In this document: piece by piece, positions 40,847 to 50,855 of the stretch
Numbering within the stretch: the stretch's first letter is position 1
Layout of the letters: every line of letters begins with the position of its first letter
NCBI RefSeq assembly: GCF_036961565.1
Contig: NZ_JBAMDD010000007.1
Span: 124,001-188,000, forward strand
From: Chitinimonas sp036961565
GTDB taxonomy: Bacteria > Pseudomonadota > Gammaproteobacteria > Burkholderiales > Chitinimonadaceae
DNA: 64,000 nucleotides
Reading direction: 5' to 3'
Notes under the pieces: generated by a model
Database searches by the model: none
What the model was told of the DNA's origin: nothing
Seen by the model: the letters and a program-made list of their open reading frames with translations, nothing else
Translations under genes and position numbers: made by a program

Positions 40847-42250
40847 ATGACCGTCCGCACCCGCTTCGCCCCCTCGCCCACCGGCCTCCTGCACATCGGT
40901 GGCGTCCGCACCGCCCTGTTCTCCTGGGCCTACGCCCGCAAGCAACAAGGCGTGTTCGTACTGCGCATAGAGGATACCGACCTGGAACGGTCCACCCCCG
41001 AATCCGTCAAGGCCATCATGGACGGCATGCACTGGGTGGGTCTGGACTATGACGAAGGCCCGTTCTACCAGATGCAGCGCATGGATCGCTACAAGGTGGT
41101 GATACAGGACATGCTGGCCGCTGGCACTGCCTACTATTGCTATTCCTCCAAGGAAGAGCTGGATCAGATGCGCGCCGAGGCCGAAGCACGCGGCGAGAAG
41201 CCCCGCTACGATCGCACCTGGCGCCCAGAACGCGGCAAGACCCTGCCGCCCGTACCGGAAGGCGTGCAACCGGTGGTGCGTTTTCGCAATCCCGTAGATG
41301 GCGTGGTGGCCTGGGACGATGCCGTCAAGGGCCGCATCGAGATCGGCAACGTGGAGCTGGATGACCTGATCATCGCCCGGCCTGACGGCACCCCCACTTA
41401 TAACTTCTGCGTGGTAGTCGATGATTGGGACATGGGCATCACCCACGTCATCCGCGGCGACGACCATGTCAACAATACCCCGCGCCAGATCAACATCCTG
41501 GCGGCGCTCGGCGCCCCGCTGCCGGTGTATGGCCATCTGCCCATGATACTGAATGCCAACGGGCAGAAGATGAGCAAGCGACGCGACGCTGTCAGCGTGG
41601 TCGATTACAGCGAGCAGGGCATCCTGCCCGAAGCCCTGCTTAACTACCTGGCCAGACTGGGCTGGGGCCATGGTGACGAAGAGTTCTTCACCATGACCCA
41701 GTTCGTCGAGTGGTTCGACCTGAAGAACGTCAGCCCCAGCCCTTCGCGTTTCGACCGCGACAAGATGCTGTGGATCAACCAGCAACACATGAAGGCCGCC
41801 GACAACCAGCGACTGGCGGAGCTGACCGCCCCCTTCCTGACCAAGCTGGGCTACGACAGCACCCAGGGACCCGCACTGGCCGAGGTGATAGGCCTGCTGA
41901 AGGAGCGCGTCACCAACCTGGTGGATCTGGCAGCACAAGCCACCTATTTCTATCGCCACGATGCCGCGCCAGCCGAACTGGCCGCACAGCATCTGAATGA
42001 GGAAGCCCGCGCCCGACTGGTACGCTTTCAGGGCGTGCTGGCCGATACCACCTGGGATGCCCCCACCCTCTCGGCCGCCATCAAGACCTTTGTGGCCGCC
42101 GAAGGGGTAAAGATGCCCCTGGTAGGCATGCCGCTACGTGCCGCCCTGTGCGGCACCACCCAGACCCCATCGGTGGATCTGGTACTGGCCCTGCTGGGCA
42201 AGGATGAGGTGCTCAAGCGCCTGAGCCACACACTCCAGACAGCCGCCTGA
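40847..42250 (+). CDS. gltX: Glutamyl-tRNA synthetase
   Basis: Class I aminoacyl-tRNA synthetase of 467 residues charging tRNA-Glu. The HIGH-like motif is HIGG (16-19) in PSPTGLLHIGGVRTALF and the KMSKS-like motif is KMSKRRDAV near residue 241. Other marks are RIEDTDLERS, YNFCVVVDDWDMGITHVIRG and the C-terminal anticodon-binding helices. A TAAAAT hexamer at 40812-40817 is a likely -10 box. Confidence 0.97.
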   Translation: MTVRTRFAPSPTGLLHIGGVRTALFSWAYARKQQGVFVLRIEDTDLERSTPESVKAIMDGMHWVGLDYDEGPFYQMQRMDRYKVVIQDMLAAGTAYYCYSSKEELDQMRAEAEARGEKPRYDRTWRPERGKTLPPVPEGVQPVVRFRNPVDGVVAWDDAVKGRIEIGNVELDDLIIARPDGTPTYNFCVVVDDWDMGITHVIRGDDHVNNTPRQINILAALGAPLPVYGHLPMILNANGQKMSKRRDAVSVVDYSEQGILPEALLNYLARLGWGHGDEEFFTMTQFVEWFDLKNVSPSPSRFDRDKMLWINQQHMKAADNQRLAELTAPFLTKLGYDSTQGPALAEVIGLLKERVTNLVDLAAQATYFYRHDAAPAELAAQHLNEEARARLVRFQGVLADTTWDAPTLSAAIKTFVAAEGVKMPLVGMPLRAALCGTTQTPSVDLVLALLGKDEVLKRLSHTLQTAA

Positions 42251-42276
42251 GCCTGCATTACCCTGGCAGCATCAGC

Positions 42277-42304
42277 AAAAACGGACGAGCAATCGTCCGT
42301 TTTT
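42277..42304 (+). terminator. Terminator of gltX
   Basis: AAAAACGGACGA, loop GCAA, TCGTCCGTTTTT form a 12-bp perfect stem that ends in the T-run. Confidence 0.92.
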
Positions 42305-42408
42305 GCTTTTAAATCCGCATCTTCTTCTGCCCAACGGCTCCAAGCCGCGCCACTTTTCCGGTAAAATTCGCCGCCTCATCCCCGATCAAACGGACCGGTT
42401 CGCTCCTT

Positions 42409-45400
42409 ATGCCCACCCTCCTCAAGCTTCGCGGCGGTATCGCCCTCTCCGCTTTCCGTCTCGAAAAACTGATCAATGGCCTGAAGGACGCCGGCATCAC
42501 CGGTCTGGCGCCCTATGCCGAGTTCTGGCATTTCGCCGAGCTGAGCGCAGACCTGGACGCCGACGAGGCGCATAAACTGGACCGCATCCTGTCTGATGAC
42601 AATGCCGCCGACGCCAGTCGCGCCAAGGGCAGCATGGTCCTGATCACACCGCGGCTGGGCACCATATCGCCGTGGTCGTCCAAGGCCACCGACATCATCG
42701 GCCTCTGCGGCCTGGACAAAGTCATACGCATAGAACGTGGCATGGCCCTGTACGCCGGTCGCGACCTTAGCCCCGCCGAGCTGGCCAAGCTCACCGAACT
42801 GGCGCATGACCGCATGACCGAAACCGTCTGGCCGGACTTCGACGGCATAGCCGGCCTGTTCCGCCATGTCGAGCCGCAGCCGCTGGCCAGCGTGGACATC
42901 CTCGGTGGTGGCCGGCCGGCGCTGGAAGCCGCCAACCGCGACATGGGCCTGGCGCTGTCGGCCGATGAGATCGACTACCTGGTAGAAAACTTCCAGAAAC
43001 TGGGCCGCAATCCCAACGACATCGAACTGATGATGTTCGCCCAGGCAAACTCGGAGCACTGCCGCCACAAGATATTCAATGCCGACTTCGTCATCGATGG
43101 CGAGGCCCAGGCCAAATCCCTGTTCGGCATGATACGCGACACCCACAAAGCCCACCCGGAGGGCACCGTGGTCGCTTACTCCGACAACTCCTCGGTGATC
43201 GAAGGCGCTGGCATCCTGCGTTTCTACCCCCAGCCGGGCAGCCAGGAATACCGCTACAACGCCCGCCCCACCCATATCCTGATGAAGGTGGAAACGCACA
43301 ACCACCCCACCGCCATCTCCCCCTTCGCAGGCGCCTCCACCGGTGCCGGCGGCGAGATACGCGACGAAGGTGCCACCGGCCGTGGCTCGCGCCCCAAGGC
43401 AGGGTTGACCGGCTTCACTGTGTCCAACCTCAATATCCCCGGCTTCAAGCAACCCTGGGAAGTACACTCCAACACCCAGCTCGAATACGGCAAGCCCGCC
43501 CGCATCGTCTCTGCCCTGCAGATCATGCTGGACGGCCCCATAGGCGGTGCGGCCTTCAATAATGAATTCGGCCGCCCCAACCTCACCGGTTACTTCCGTA
43601 CCTATGAAGAAAGCCACCTGGGCGAGATGCGCGGCTACCACAAGCCCATCATGATCGCTGGCGGCCTGGGCAATATCGACGGCGACCATGTCGGCAAGCA
43701 CGATATCCCGGCCGGTGCCCTCATCATCGTACTGGGCGGCCCTGGCATGCTCATCGGCCTGGGTGGTGGCGCCGCCTCCTCCATGGATACTGGTGCCAAC
43801 GCAGCCGACCTCGACTTCGACTCGGTCCAGCGTGGCAACCCCGAAATCGAGCGCCGCGCCCAGGAAGTCATTGATCGCTGCTGGCAACTCGGCGACAAGA
43901 ACCCCATCCTCAGCATTCACGATGTGGGCGCAGGTGGCCTGTCCAATGCCCTGCCCGAGCTGGTACATGGCTCGGATCGCGGCGCCCAGTTCAAGCTGCG
44001 CGATATCCATATCGAAGAAAAGGGCATGTCCCCGCTGCAGATCTGGTGCAACGAATCGCAGGAGCGTTACGTCCTGGCCATTGCAGCAGCCGACCTGCCC
44101 GCCTTCAAGGCCATGGCCGACCGCGAGCGCTGCCCCTTCGCCGTGGTGGGAACCGCCACTCTGGAAAAGCAGCTGGAGCTGGCCGACAGCCACTTCGGCA
44201 ACAAGCCGGTCGACATGCCGATGGACGTGCTGCTGGGCAAGCCGCCCAAGATGACGCGCGATGTACAGCGGCTCAACCCCGACCTGCCCATGTTCGATTC
44301 CAGCGGCCTGGATCTGCACGATGCCACCTACCGCGTGTTGCGCCTGCCTGCCGTCGCCGACAAGAGCTTCCTGATCACCATAGGCGACCGCTCTGTTGGC
44401 GGCATGACCGCCCGTGACCAGATGGTCGGCCCCTGGCAAGTGCCGGTGGCCGATGTGGCCGTGACCACCATGGGTTACGAGACCTGCCTGGGCGAAGCCA
44501 TGTCCATGGGCGAGCGTACCCCGCTGGCGCTGATCTCTGCCCCTGCATCAGGCCGCATGGCGCTGGGTGAAGCCATCACCAATCTGGCTGCCGCACCCGT
44601 GGCCAAGCTGGGCGACGTCAAACTGTCGGCCAACTGGATGGCCGCCGCCGGCCACCCCGGCGAGGATGCCCGCCTGTATGACACCGTCGAAGCCGTACGC
44701 GATCTCAGCATCGCCCTGGGTGTCAGCATACCGGTGGGCAAGGACAGCCTGTCCATGAAGACCGTATGGCAGGACAAGGGCGAGAACAAGGCCGTGGTTG
44801 CGCCCCTGTCGCTGATTGTCTCCGCCTTTGCCCCGGTCAGCGACGTACGCCGCACGCTGACCCCGCAGCTGAAGACTGATCAGGGCGATACCGACCTGAT
44901 CCTGATCGACCTCGGCAACGGCAAGTGCCGCCTGTCCGGCTCGGCCCTGGCCCAGGTCTACAAACAGGTAGGCAACCACGCACCAGACTTGGAAGACCCA
45001 CAAGCACTGGCCGCCTTCTTTGGCGTAGTCCAGCAACTCAATGCCCAGGGCAAGCTGCTGGCCTACCATGACCGTGGCGATGGCGGCCTGCTGGCCACCG
45101 TGGCCGAGATGATGTTTGCCGGCCATGTCGGTGTGACGCTGGATGTGGACGAGTTGTGCATAGAGCGCCGCCGCAATGAGCGCGAGTACGGCGAGATCAA
45201 CCCCGAATCGGTCGCTCGCGCCGAAAACGGCCGCCTGATGGGCGTGCTGTTCAACGAGGAACTGGGCGCTGTGCTGCAGGTACGCCGCAGCGACACCCAC
45301 GCCGTCATGGCGGCCTTCTTTGCCGTGGGCATCCGTAGCCAGTTGCATGTGATCGGCTCGCCCAACGACGACGACAAACTCAAGATCAAGAAGCGCAATC

Positions 45401-46365
45401 GCCTGGTGTTCAGCGAAAGCCGTACCGATCTGCACAAGGCCTGGTCGCAGACCAGCTGGCAGTTGCAGCGCCTGCGCGACAACCCGGCCTGCGCAGACAG
45501 CGAGTATGCCCGCCTGGACGACAAGCATGCCCGTGGCCTCTACGCCGACCTGAATTTCGATCCCAGCGAGGATGTGGCCGCCCCCTATATTGCCAAGGGC
45601 ATCAAGCCACGTATCGCCATCCTGCGCGAGCAAGGCGTCAACGGCCATCTCGAAATGGCCGCCGCATTCGACCGTGCCGGCTTTACCGCGCTGGACGTGC
45701 ATATGTCCGACATCCTCAGCGGCCGGCTCTCGCTCCAGGATTTCCAGGGTTTTGCCGCCTGTGGTGGCTTTAGCTATGGCGATGTGCTGGGCGCGGGCGA
45801 AGGCTGGGCCAAGTCCATCCTGTTCAACAGCCTGGGCCGCGAGGAGTTCAGCCGCTTCTTTGGCCGTAGCGACACCTTCGCCCTGGGCGTCTGCAATGGC
45901 TGCCAGATGATGTCCAACCTGGCTGAGATCATCCCCGGTGCGCAGGATTGGCCCAAGTTCCGCCGCAATGCCTCCGAGCAGTTCGAGGCACGGCTGGTCA
46001 TGGCAGAAGTCGCCAAGAGCCCCAGCCTGTTCTTTGAGGGCATGCAGGGTGCACGCATGCCGGTCGTGGTCTCGCATGGCGAAGGCCGGGCAGTTTTCGC
46101 CGAAGCCGGCCAGCGCAAGCAGGTTATCACCGCGCTGCGCTACGTCGATGATCGTGGCCAGGCTACCGAAACCTATCCGCAAAACCCCAATGGCTCGCCT
46201 GACGGCATTGCTGGCGTCACCACCGGCGACGGCCGTTTCAGCATCATGATGCCGCACCCCGAGCGTACCTTCCGCACAGCAACACTCAGCTGGCATCCGG
46301 AAAGCTGGGGCGAGGATAGCGGCTGGATGCGCATGTTCCGCAACGCCCGCAAGTGGCTGGGCTGA
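42409..46365 (+). CDS. purL: Phosphoribosylformylglycinamidine synthase
   Basis: Fourth step of de novo purine synthesis: converts FGAR to FGAM with glutamine. The 1318-residue protein is the large, single-chain form. It has the FGAM-synthase core (MMFAQANSEHCRHKIFNADF, VKVETHNHPTAISP-like MKVETHNHPTAISPFAGAS, two AIRS-type ATP domains) and a C-terminal class I amidotransferase with the nucleophile in GVCNGCQMMSNL and the His/Glu pair in MPHPERTFR. A TAAAAT at 42362-42367 is a plausible -10. No ribosome site is obvious. Confidence 0.97.
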   Translation: MPTLLKLRGGIALSAFRLEKLINGLKDAGITGLAPYAEFWHFAELSADLDADEAHKLDRILSDDNAADASRAKGSMVLITPRLGTISPWSSKATDIIGLCGLDKVIRIERGMALYAGRDLSPAELAKLTELAHDRMTETVWPDFDGIAGLFRHVEPQPLASVDILGGGRPALEAANRDMGLALSADEIDYLVENFQKLGRNPNDIELMMFAQANSEHCRHKIFNADFVIDGEAQAKSLFGMIRDTHKAHPEGTVVAYSDNSSVIEGAGILRFYPQPGSQEYRYNARPTHILMKVETHNHPTAISPFAGASTGAGGEIRDEGATGRGSRPKAGLTGFTVSNLNIPGFKQPWEVHSNTQLEYGKPARIVSALQIMLDGPIGGAAFNNEFGRPNLTGYFRTYEESHLGEMRGYHKPIMIAGGLGNIDGDHVGKHDIPAGALIIVLGGPGMLIGLGGGAASSMDTGANAADLDFDSVQRGNPEIERRAQEVIDRCWQLGDKNPILSIHDVGAGGLSNALPELVHGSDRGAQFKLRDIHIEEKGMSPLQIWCNESQERYVLAIAAADLPAFKAMADRERCPFAVVGTATLEKQLELADSHFGNKPVDMPMDVLLGKPPKMTRDVQRLNPDLPMFDSSGLDLHDATYRVLRLPAVADKSFLITIGDRSVGGMTARDQMVGPWQVPVADVAVTTMGYETCLGEAMSMGERTPLALISAPASGRMALGEAITNLAAAPVAKLGDVKLSANWMAAAGHPGEDARLYDTVEAVRDLSIALGVSIPVGKDSLSMKTVWQDKGENKAVVAPLSLIVSAFAPVSDVRRTLTPQLKTDQGDTDLILIDLGNGKCRLSGSALAQVYKQVGNHAPDLEDPQALAAFFGVVQQLNAQGKLLAYHDRGDGGLLATVAEMMFAGHVGVTLDVDELCIERRRNEREYGEINPESVARAENGRLMGVLFNEELGAVLQVRRSDTHAVMAAFFAVGIRSQLHVIGSPNDDDKLKIKKRNRLVFSESRTDLHKAWSQTSWQLQRLRDNPACADSEYARLDDKHARGLYADLNFDPSEDVAAPYIAKGIKPRIAILREQGVNGHLEMAAAFDRAGFTALDVHMSDILSGRLSLQDFQGFAACGGFSYGDVLGAGEGWAKSILFNSLGREEFSRFFGRSDTFALGVCNGCQMMSNLAEIIPGAQDWPKFRRNASEQFEARLVMAEVAKSPSLFFEGMQGARMPVVVSHGEGRAVFAEAGQRKQVITALRYVDDRGQATETYPQNPNGSPDGIAGVTTGDGRFSIMMPHPERTFRTATLSWHPESWGEDSGWMRMFRNARKWLG

Positions 46366-46383
46366 TAGGCGGATGGCGCGCGC

Positions 46384-46908
46384 ATGCTAAGCCGGCAGTG
46401 GTGGCAGCACTGGGGGCCCAATATCGGGCTCTGGCTGCTTATCCTGGCCATGCTGTTTCTTGGCATGCGCAGCCTGCTTGAGCAGCAAGAAGTGCCTAAC
46501 CGCATCAGCAACCTGTCGGGCAGCGTGCTGGAACTGCAGCGCGCCCGCGACGGCCACTATCGACTGGAAGGCCAGATCAACGGCCAGGTCGTCAAACTGA
46601 TGCTGGATACCGGCGCCACCGGCGTGGCCATGGACATGCGCCTGGCCCAGAAGCTGGGCCTGCAGCCTGGGCGTGCCATTACCATTTCCACCGCCAATGG
46701 CGAGGTGGAGGGCTACCTCACCCGCATCGCCGAACTGCGCTTGGGAGACATCATCCTGCGCGACATCCCCGCCAATATGAGCCCCAACTTTGGCGACCCG
46801 AACGAGGTACTGCTGGGCATGAGCGCACTCAAGCACCTGGCGGTCACCATGCAGGGTGATCGCATGCAGATCAGCGTACCAGCACAGACGCAGAGCCCGT
46901 CCGAATAA
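46384..46908 (+). CDS. Membrane-anchored clan AA (retropepsin-like) aspartic protease, TIGR02281 type
   Basis: The 174-residue product has an N-terminal membrane segment at about residues 13-31 and a single aspartic-protease half with DTGATGVAMD (D75). The family signatures GHYRLEGQINGQVVKLMLDT, GEVEGYLTRIAELRLG and NEVLLGMSALKHL are present. These proteins act as homodimers; the substrate in bacteria is not known. The start is 18 bp after purL, probably in the same transcript, and a terminator follows. Confidence 0.9.
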   Translation: MLSRQWWQHWGPNIGLWLLILAMLFLGMRSLLEQQEVPNRISNLSGSVLELQRARDGHYRLEGQINGQVVKLMLDTGATGVAMDMRLAQKLGLQPGRAITISTANGEVEGYLTRIAELRLGDIILRDIPANMSPNFGDPNEVLLGMSALKHLAVTMQGDRMQISVPAQTQSPSE

Positions 46909-46949
46909 GCCACTGTCGCAAAAAAACCGAACCGCTCGCATTACCCCCC

Positions 46950-46978
46950 AACAGCCCGTCATCACGGGCTGTTTTTTA
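46950..46978 (+). terminator. Terminator of the purL-protease unit
   Basis: ACAGCCCGT, loop CATC, ACGGGCTGT followed by TTTTTATAT gives a 9-bp perfect stem and strong T-run. Confidence 0.92.
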
Positions 46979-47044
46979 TATATCCTGAGGAACCCGCATC
47001 ACGCATCCTGCTCTGATCGTTACGCCAACCTAGCCCAGGACACC

Positions 47045-47701
47045 ATGAAATCCATACTCGCCCTGCTCAGCCTGCTGTTTGCCGCCAACGCCGCCGCCAA
47101 TCCCGCGCAGGATGCGCTGGCCGAACTGAAAAAACACGACAGCTATCAGTGGCATTACCGCGTGCAGGAGTCGGGAGACAGCAATCGTCTGATACGGCAT
47201 GACCCGGACAATATCGGCAAGGAATGGCAGCTGGAGCTGATAGACGGCAAGCCCGCCACGGCCGAGCAACAGGCCAGCTATCAGGAGCGTCGCAAAAAGA
47301 ACAGCCGCACCCTACGCTTTCGCGATCTGGTTGACGCCGCCTCGTTGACACCGCTGGATGCAGGTCCCAAGCCACTGCGCTATCGCTTCGATGTCAAACC
47401 CAATGACAGCCTCACCGAGGTCGACCCCGAGCAACTGGCAGGCACGTTGACCCTGGCCCCGACCGGTGAAATAGCCAGCATCCTGCTCTACAACCCCGAG
47501 CCGTTCCGGGCCAAGCTGGTAGCCAAGATAGAGAAATTCAGCATACAGGTGGATTTCAGCCGCCACGCCAGCGGCGCCCTGCTACCCACCCGCGCCCAGA
47601 CCATACTGCAAGGCAATATAGGTGGGGTGAAGGAGCTGAAGCAGAACCTGATACAGACCTATAGCGACTACCGGCCGAGCAAACAGCTGGCCAGCCGTTG
47701 A
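47045..47701 (+). CDS. Hypothetical exported protein
   Basis: The 218-residue product starts at the ATG 47045 with a clear signal peptide (MKSILALLSLLFAANAAANP). The rest is charged and beta-rich (LRYRFDVKPNDSLTEVDPEQ, AGTLTLAPTGEIASILLYNP), reminiscent of a lipocalin- or LolA-like shell, but without firm motifs. It stands alone between a terminator and a minus-strand gene. Function unknown. Confidence 0.7.
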   Translation: MKSILALLSLLFAANAAANPAQDALAELKKHDSYQWHYRVQESGDSNRLIRHDPDNIGKEWQLELIDGKPATAEQQASYQERRKKNSRTLRFRDLVDAASLTPLDAGPKPLRYRFDVKPNDSLTEVDPEQLAGTLTLAPTGEIASILLYNPEPFRAKLVAKIEKFSIQVDFSRHASGALLPTRAQTILQGNIGGVKELKQNLIQTYSDYRPSKQLASR

Positions 47702-47710
47702 TAGCTTGTC

Positions 47711-47733
47711 CTGAATGCAAGTCGTCGATAGGT
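47711..47733 (+). repeat. 23-bp short dispersed repeat, copy A
   Basis: CTGAATGCAAGTCGTCGATAGGT matches 53611-53633 at 20 of 23 positions, all differences being transitions. It lies 9 bp after the preceding stop codon. Confidence 0.4.
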
Positions 47734-47918
47734 GGTGATGGATAGGGCAGACCCCAGGCACACCCTGGCGCAAATCGTCAGCGCGGCCTGCTACGGCGGG
47801 CTCTCTTTTGACTGAGCACCCCTAACCTCGCCGCCAGGGCAACAGCCCACATTGCACGGTACGTGGATGGCGCCTCAAAGGCGCGAGTACCTGCAAGCAA
47901 CATCGCGGTTTGGGTGGC

Positions 47919-48239
47919 TCAGCCAGTCAGCGTGGCATACAGCACCATGCCACCGATCAGCAAGGCAAAAGCCAGCACTACCACCATCAGCCCCAGCACG
48001 CCCCGCTGCCATCCCTCCAGGCTGTCCCAAGCCTCGGCAGCCTTGGTAAACGGCAGGCCACTCACCAGCTCGAACAAACCTACCAGCGCAAAAGCGCCGG
48101 GGGCACCCATGGCGATCAAGGCAATGGGGCCGGCATGGCTGCTGCCCAAGGATTTGTACTGCAGAACGGCATAAAAGACACCCGCAAAAGCCAAACCACT
48201 ACCGGCCAACTTCGCTCCACCACGCTGACGTATCGACAT
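47919..48239 (-). CDS. Small integral membrane protein of unknown function
   Basis: I use the ATG 48239 (MSIRQRGGAKLAGSGLAF), preceded by GGAGGGGAG, so 106 residues. Three hydrophobic segments are visible: about residues 11-28, 38-57 and 83-103. Proteins of similar size occur in many Proteobacteria. Function unknown. It diverges from recQ. Confidence 0.7.
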   Translation of the reverse strand: MSIRQRGGAKLAGSGLAFAGVFYAVLQYKSLGSSHAGPIALIAMGAPGAFALVGLFELVSGLPFTKAAEAWDSLEGWQRGVLGLMVVVLAFALLIGGMVLYATLTG

Positions 48240-48367
48240 GCCGCCCTCCCCTCCGATTGAATTGCCCTGCAATGTCACCAGAATCCAGCCGGGACAACAA
48301 CAGGGAATGTAAGAGCCAGTAGCCGGGCAACCGGTATAATCGACGCTTGCCCCCATCTGTCAGTGCC

Positions 48368-50173
48368 GTGTCCGACTCTTCTGCCCTTTCCCTGCTGCAA
48401 ACCATCTTCGGCTACGACCGTTTCCGTGGCCGCCAGGCCGAGATCGTCGAGCATGTCGCCCAGGGCGGCGATGCGCTGGTACTGATGCCTACCGGCGGCG
48501 GCAAGTCACTGTGCTATCAGATTCCCGCGCTGATGCGCCCCGGTTGCGCCGTGGTGGTCTCCCCCCTGATCGCACTGATGCAGGATCAGGTCGAAGGCCT
48601 GCACCAGTTGGGGGTGGAAGCCGCCTTTCTGAACTCCACCCTGGACAACAACGCCGCCCGCGAGGTGGAGCAACGCTATCTGCGCGGCGAGCTCAAGCTG
48701 CTCTATGTGGCGCCAGAGCGCTTGCTGACTCCCCGTTTCCTGGCCCTGCTGGAGCATACGCCGGCAGCCCTGTTCGCCATTGACGAGGCGCACTGCGTAA
48801 GCCAGTGGGGCCACGATTTCCGGCCGGAGTACATCGGCCTCTCGCTGCTGCACGAGCGCTATCCGGCTGTACCGCGCATCGCCCTGACAGCCACGGCCGA
48901 TGCCGCTACCCGGCGTGAGATCGTACAAAGGTTGGCACTGGAAGATGCCGCCCAGTTCGTTTCCAGTTTCGACCGCCCGAATATCCGCTATCGCATCGTC
49001 GAGAAGGACAATGCCCGCAAGCAGCTGCTGGCCTTTATCGAACGCGAGCACGATGGCGATGCCGGCATCGTCTACTGCCTTTCGCGCAAGCGGGTGGAGG
49101 AGACGGCCCAGTTCCTCTGCGACAACGGCATCACCGCCCTACCCTACCATGCCGGCATGAACGCCGAGTTGCGCGCCCGCAACCAGACGCGCTTCCTGCG
49201 TGAAGAAGGCATCGTCATGGTGGCCACCATTGCCTTTGGCATGGGCATAGACAAGCCCGATGTGCGCTTCGTAGCCCATATCGACCTGCCCAAGAGCCTG
49301 GAAGGCTACTACCAGGAAACCGGCCGAGCCGGCCGCGACGGCCTGCCCTCCAGTGCCTGGCTGGCCTATGGCTTGAACGATGTGATGCAGCTGAAGGAAA
49401 TGATAGAAAGTGGCCAGGCGCCCGAAGCGCAAAAGCAGGTTGAGCGGCAAAAGCTCAATGCCATGCTGGGCCTGGCCGAGACCGTTGCCTGCAGGCGCCA
49501 GGTCATACTGGCCTACTTTGGCGAGCAATCTGCCGATTGCGGCAACTGCGACAACTGCCTGAACCCACCCACCACCTGGGATGCCACCGAAGCTGCCCGC
49601 AAGGCGCTCAGCTGTGTGTTTCGTACCGGTCAGCGCTTCGGCGCAGGCCATGTGATCGACGTGCTGCTGGGCAAGGCTACCGACAAGGTCAAGCAGCACT
49701 TCCATGACCGCGTCACCACCTTTGGCATAGGCACCGACATGCCCGAGGCTGGCTGGCGCTCGGTACTGCGGCAGTTGCTGGCAGCCGGCTACCTGCAGAC
49801 CGAACCCGAATTCGGCGGCCTGCAACTGACCGACACCGCCCGCCCCTTGCTGCGTGGCGAGCAGGCATTGCGGTTGCGCGGCCTGCCCGACAAGAAGCGA
49901 GACAAGACCGAGCGCGACAAGAAACGCAGTGCGGCCAGCCAGGACATAGCCCCGCAGGATGAAGCCCTGTGGCAGAGGTTGCGGCAGAAACGGCGCGAAC
50001 TGGCCGACGAGCAAAGCGTACCGGCCTACCTGATCTTTACCGACGCCACCCTCAAAGCCATGCTGGATGCCAAGCCCGGCACCCTGGCCGACATGGCCCA
50101 CATCTCCGGTGTAGGTGCACAAAAGCTGGAGCGTTACGGTCTCGCCTTTCTTGAGGCACTGCATTCCGAATGA
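48368..50173 (+). CDS. recQ: ATP-dependent DNA helicase RecQ
   Basis: 3'-5' helicase for recombination and replication repair. I prefer the GTG at 48368 (VSDSSALSLLQTIFGYDRFR); the longer frame begins with a TTG that coincides with the predicted transcription start after the -10 TATAAT (48335-48340). Motifs: LMPTGGGKSLCYQIPAL (I), DEAHCVSQWGHDFRPEY (II), ALTATADAATRREI (III), QETGRAGRDGLPS (VI), the zinc site CRRQVILAYFGEQSADCGNC, and a C-terminal HRDC domain with GVGAQKLERYGLAFL. 601 residues, normal. Confidence 0.96.
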   Translation: MSDSSALSLLQTIFGYDRFRGRQAEIVEHVAQGGDALVLMPTGGGKSLCYQIPALMRPGCAVVVSPLIALMQDQVEGLHQLGVEAAFLNSTLDNNAAREVEQRYLRGELKLLYVAPERLLTPRFLALLEHTPAALFAIDEAHCVSQWGHDFRPEYIGLSLLHERYPAVPRIALTATADAATRREIVQRLALEDAAQFVSSFDRPNIRYRIVEKDNARKQLLAFIEREHDGDAGIVYCLSRKRVEETAQFLCDNGITALPYHAGMNAELRARNQTRFLREEGIVMVATIAFGMGIDKPDVRFVAHIDLPKSLEGYYQETGRAGRDGLPSSAWLAYGLNDVMQLKEMIESGQAPEAQKQVERQKLNAMLGLAETVACRRQVILAYFGEQSADCGNCDNCLNPPTTWDATEAARKALSCVFRTGQRFGAGHVIDVLLGKATDKVKQHFHDRVTTFGIGTDMPEAGWRSVLRQLLAAGYLQTEPEFGGLQLTDTARPLLRGEQALRLRGLPDKKRDKTERDKKRSAASQDIAPQDEALWQRLRQKRRELADEQSVPAYLIFTDATLKAMLDAKPGTLADMAHISGVGAQKLERYGLAFLEALHSE

Positions 50174-50378
50174 ACCGGTAGCGCCTGTCGCGTTTATGCT
50201 GCGGCCCCCACCTCAGCGAGGCAACCCTGTACGCACGGCCAGCATGCCCAAAGCCAGCTGTGTAGACCGTTTGGGCTGATTTTTCCGGCGAGCAGATCGC
50301 GCGCACTGCCAACTGTCATCGGCGGAATATACATTAGCGGTTTCGCTGCAAGCCCGCCCCCGCTATCATCCGCACGCC

Positions 50379-50855
50379 ATGTCTGCCCACGCTACGCTCA
50401 CCGACGAACTGATCGCCTTCCTGCAAGGTGGCCGCCTGCTTGCCCTGGCATCCAGCGACGCCTTCCTCTCGCCCACCATCGCACCTGCATTGGCCTGCCT
50501 GGTCGACGAGGACAAGCGTACCCTGACCGTGCTGTTGTCGCGCAAGCAGGCCGGTCGCCTGCTAGCCGATATCGCCGGCAACCCACATATCGCCTTGCTG
50601 GCCAGCCAGCCGGGCCAAACACAAAAACTGCAGCTGAAAGGCCGTGATGCCCAGGAAGTCACCCTGCCGGCCAACGCCCAAGCCTGCATAGAAGCGCAGC
50701 GTGAGGCCATAGCCGCAGAGCTGCTGCCGCTAGGCTTTGGCACCCGCTACAGCTATGCCTTGTGCGACGATCAGCAAGACTTGGTTGGCGTACGCTTCAC
50801 CCTGGCTGAGCTGATACGCCCACTGGCCGGCATGCTGCAAAGGAGCGCCGCATGA
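50379..50855 (+). CDS. Pyridoxamine 5'-phosphate oxidase-like FMN split-barrel protein
   Basis: The 158-residue product shows the split-barrel pattern: LLALASSDAFLSPTIAPALACLVDEDKRTL, VLLSRKQAGRLLADIAGNPH and QLKGRDAQEVTLP. It overlaps the next gene by ATGA, and that gene carries a related domain, so a heterodimer is possible. Cofactor and substrate are unknown. Confidence 0.75.
   Translation: MSAHATLTDELIAFLQGGRLLALASSDAFLSPTIAPALACLVDEDKRTLTVLLSRKQAGRLLADIAGNPHIALLASQPGQTQKLQLKGRDAQEVTLPANAQACIEAQREAIAAELLPLGFGTRYSYALCDDQQDLVGVRFTLAELIRPLAGMLQRSAA

Noticed and set aside
42376..46296. Very long minus-strand open frames across purL (687 and 582 codons)
   Set aside because: They are antisense shadows of a GC-rich gene with strong codon bias; their products are Gly/Ala/His/Gln-rich and match no family, while purL is unmistakable.
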